DNA of 6,871 bases from the NCBI GenBank assembly GCA_015654715.1, contig JAATGK010000490.1:1-6871 (forward strand), in the 5' to 3' direction. The DNA comes from Alphaproteobacteria bacterium (lineage in GTDB: Bacteria > Pseudomonadota > Alphaproteobacteria > Micropepsales > Micropepsaceae). Within the stretch, counting starts at the first letter, position 1, and each line of letters opens with the position of its first letter. Positions 6,297-6,871 of the stretch are shown piece by piece. Under the pieces are notes generated by a model. It saw only the letters and a list, made by a program, of their open reading frames with translations, was not told the origin of the DNA and did no database searches. A program made the translations under genes and the position numbers.

Positions 6297-6871
6297 ATGA
6301 ACGAAGCGGCGGCACTGAAATCCGGCAAGGGACACCACGACGAGAATTTTCCCGTCGCGTCGTTCGTCATTGCCGCGCGCCACCGTCCGGCGATTCTCGC
6401 GTTCTACAATTTCGTTCGCACCGCCGACGATGTCGCCGACAGCGCCACCGCCTCGCCCGACGACAAGCTGCGGCTTTTGGAAGATATGCGCCTGACCTTG
6501 ATGGGCGCCTCCGACGTTTCGCCCGAAGGCGTCAAGTTGCGCCAAGCGCTGGAGAGCCGCGGGCTCTCGACCGATCATGCCGCCGATCTCTTGGAAGCCT
6601 TTCGCCGCGATGTCACCAAGCTGCGCTATGCCGATTGGGACGAATTGATCGATTATTGCCGCTACAGCGCCATGCCGGTCGGCCGCTATGTGCTCGATGT
6701 TCACGGCGAGGATCGCGCTTCTTGGCCGTATAACGATGCCCTGTGCGCCGCGTTGCAGGTGATCAATCATTTGCAGGATTGCGGCAAGGATTTCCGCCAG
6801 ATCGATCGCGTCTATCTTCCGCAGGATATCATGGCGCGTCATGGCGCGGCGGTGGAGATGCTGGGCGAGCC
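6297..6871 (+). CDS. hpnC: HpnC, hydroxysqualene synthase (3' truncated)
   Basis: The frame opens at ATG 6297, ten bases after the hpnB stop, and runs without a stop to the window edge, giving 191 complete codons. The protein starts MNEAAALKSGKGHHDENFPVA. It carries the first acidic motif DDVAD (44-48) after FYNFVRTA and the second, QDCGKD (160-165, D161 and D165), as in squalene/phytoene synthases, plus VGRYVL (128-133) and RVYLP (171-175). These bind diphosphate through magnesium. HpnC is known to turn presqualene diphosphate, made by HpnD, into hydroxysqualene, which HpnE reduces to squalene. From memory the family is about 280-300 residues, so about one third is missing. An in-frame GTG at 6294 is an alternative start. 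No strong ribosome binding site is seen; GAGAAAG at 6275-6281 is weak and distant. Confidence 0.94.
   Translation, partial: MNEAAALKSGKGHHDENFPVASFVIAARHRPAILAFYNFVRTADDVADSATASPDDKLRLLEDMRLTLMGASDVSPEGVKLRQALESRGLSTDHAADLLEAFRRDVTKLRYADWDELIDYCRYSAMPVGRYVLDVHGEDRASWPYNDALCAALQVINHLQDCGKDFRQIDRVYLPQDIMARHGAAVEMLGE

Noticed and set aside
6204..6842. 212-codon open frame on the minus strand opposite the end of hpnB and hpnC
   Set aside because: hpnC is clearly coding on the plus strand with both acidic motifs; the antisense frame has no recognisable motif.
1..6871. CRISPR arrays, tRNA/rRNA genes, insertion sequences
   Set aside because: No regular repeats, cloverleaf-like sequences, transposase motifs or terminal inverted repeats were seen; nearly all bases are in the seven genes.

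Overview
This window is one stretch of a hopanoid (bacterial triterpenoid lipid) biosynthesis locus. Seven genes, all on the + strand, are packed almost end to end: hpnI (5' end cut off) - hpnJ - hpnK - hpnL - hpnA - hpnB - hpnC (3' end cut off). The DNA is GC-rich with mostly G/C third codon positions. Gene content and protein style point to a proteobacterium, most likely an alphaproteobacterium. That assignment is inference; the sequence does not fix the genus.

Layout. 1-801 is the catalytic and membrane C-terminal part of HpnI, a family-21 type glycosyltransferase. 811-2238 is HpnJ, a radical SAM enzyme with a CxxxCxxC cluster site. 2238-3077 is HpnK, a YdjC/ChbG-type deacetylase. 3078-3195 is the only sizeable gap and contains a terminator-like nested hairpin ending in a T-run. 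3196-4173 is HpnL, a multi-spanning protein of the MprF-flippase-like family. 4170-5165 is HpnA, an NAD(P)-dependent Rossmann epimerase/reductase. 5162-6286 is HpnB, a membrane-anchored family-2 glycosyltransferase. 6297 to the window end is HpnC, a squalene/phytoene-synthase-like enzyme.

How they work together (established family knowledge). HpnI, HpnK and HpnJ build the cyclitol-ether head group on bacteriohopanetetrol: N-acetylglucosamine is added, deacetylated, then the sugar ring is contracted. HpnC works at the other end of the pathway, converting presqualene diphosphate to hydroxysqualene on the way to squalene, between HpnD and HpnE. The roles of HpnL, HpnA and HpnB are not firmly settled. 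The window therefore joins a head-group module (IJKL) to the start of an hpnABC... core module. hpnD, hpnE and a squalene-hopene cyclase gene would be expected further downstream; this is a prediction, not seen here.

Coupling is tight: hpnJ/hpnK share one base (TAATG), and hpnL/hpnA and hpnA/hpnB share four (ATGA). I see no tRNA, rRNA, mobile element, CRISPR array or broken gene. The system is a known one. The items most worth a second look are the hpnK-hpnL gap, the HpnJ enzyme and the unassigned HpnA/HpnB/HpnL functions.
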